DNA from: an uncultured Rhodospirillales bacterium
GTDB taxonomy: Bacteria; Pseudomonadota; Alphaproteobacteria; Acetobacterales; Acetobacteraceae
Assembly (NCBI GenBank): GCA_903835235.1
Contig: CAILMF010000002.1
Location: forward strand, 1-51,905
Reading direction: 5' to 3'
DNA: 51,905 nucleotides
Shown here: piece after piece, positions 51,480-51,905 of the stretch
How the letters are laid out: every line of letters begins with the position of its first letter
How positions within the stretch are numbered: position 1 is the stretch's first letter
The notes under the pieces: generated by a model
Databases searched by the model: none
The model's input: only the letters and a program-made list of their open reading frames with translations
Told to the model about the DNA's origin: nothing
Translations under genes and position numbers: made by a program

Positions 51480-51905
51480 CTAGCGCCCGCTGAGCGAGAA
51501 GTTCAGCGGCACCGCCAGGTTGAGCAGGTCGCCCGGCATGTCGGCTGGCGGCGGCGGCAGCGGCTGGGCGCGATGGGCCAGGGCCAATGCTTCGGCATCC
51601 AATGCGGCAGAGCCGGAGCTGCGCAGGATGGTGGCGCCGAGCACATGGCCTGCGCGGTCCATGGTGAAGCCCAGCTGGGCGACGCCTTCCTCCCGCCGGT
51701 AGCGGGCGCTTTCGGGGTAGCGCTTGTAGCGCTGCAGGCGGGCCAGCACCTGGCCCTGCCAGTTGGCAATGGCCTGCGGATTGCCGGGCGGCACGGCGGC
51801 GGCGGCGGCCGGCGCAGATGTGGGTGTGGCCGCCGAGGCTGGCGCGGGCGCCGGGGTTGCCGCGGCAGCGGCTGGGCGCGGGCGCGGCAGCGGCGGGCGG
51901 CGCAC
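51480..51905 (-). CDS. TonB C-terminal domain protein, partial (N-terminus beyond the right edge)
   Basis: About 141 residues are visible, with no reliable start inside the window. The first part is Pro/Ala-rich, as in TonB periplasmic linkers. The C-terminal TonB domain is clear: WQGQVLARLQRYKRYPESAR, REEGVAQLGFTMDRAGHVL and SSGSAALDAEALALAHRAQP. It transmits proton-motive energy to outer-membrane receptors. It is cut by the window edge, so the membrane anchor is missing. Confidence 0.88.
   Translation of the reverse strand: MRRPPLPRPRPAAAAATPAPAPASAATPTSAPAAAAAVPPGNPQAIANWQGQVLARLQRYKRYPESARYRREEGVAQLGFTMDRAGHVLGATILRSSGSAALDAEALALAHRAQPLPPPPADMPGDLLNLAVPLNFSLSGR

Overview
The window is a GC-rich bacterial chromosome segment. 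It most resembles an alphaproteobacterium of the Acetobacteraceae (Roseomonas-like). The grounds are the GC-heavy codon use, a DUF2924/serine-recombinase element of a type common in alphaproteobacteria, the many tripartite tricarboxylate transporter (TTT, 'Bug') solute receptors, and the intergenic hairpin repeats. This assignment is inference; there is no rRNA in the window.

Region 1 (1 to about 8.15 kb) is the right part of an integrated element, probably a prophage or integrative island. A leftward gene block runs off the left edge. It encodes an unknown protein overlapping a winged-helix/Cys4 protein, a sigma-like factor, two unknown proteins, a Sak4-like RecA-family ATPase and a partial partner protein. 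A divergent rightward operon encodes a 73-aa protein, a DUF2924 protein, a serine recombinase and a small helix-turn-helix protein, all joined by ATGA overlaps. The same bipartite 29-bp sequence lies 7-8 bp upstream of one gene start in each arm. A tRNA-Gly(GCC) on the minus strand marks the chromosome side.

Region 2 (8.3-13.8 kb) is housekeeping: a ProX-type tRNA-editing protein, a YbbN-like thioredoxin, a LON-domain protein, a Trm112-like protein, a DUF971 protein, a DUF3606 protein and an M3 oligopeptidase.

Region 3 (13.9-51.4 kb) is a catabolic patchwork. Seven orphan TTT receptors lie among enzymes for acids, aromatics and N-heterocycles. These are a Rieske oxygenase, two family III CoA transferases, a GST, a D-tartrate dehydratase (TarD-like), a crotonase lacking both usual glutamates, a cyanuric acid hydrolase/barbiturase, a class II aldolase, and two luciferase-like oxidoreductases. 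There are also a fumarate-reductase-type flavoprotein, a MetE-C-like protein, an orphan xanthine-dehydrogenase large subunit, a GMC oxidoreductase, an SDR, a NicC-like monooxygenase, an exported amidohydrolase and a TauD-like dioxygenase. No TctA/TctB membrane subunits are present, so the receptors must use permeases encoded elsewhere. Many genes overlap by ATGA or TGATG, giving compact operons that pair one receptor with two or three enzymes. PhoD, a Tim44-domain protein, DedA and FKBP genes are interspersed, and a TonB fragment ends the window.

Region 3 also holds structured intergenic repeats: a double-hairpin family (with a GAAA-tetraloop hairpin in the two long copies), a 38-bp tandem repeat, and a 50-bp REP-like palindrome that contains the stop codon of two unrelated genes.
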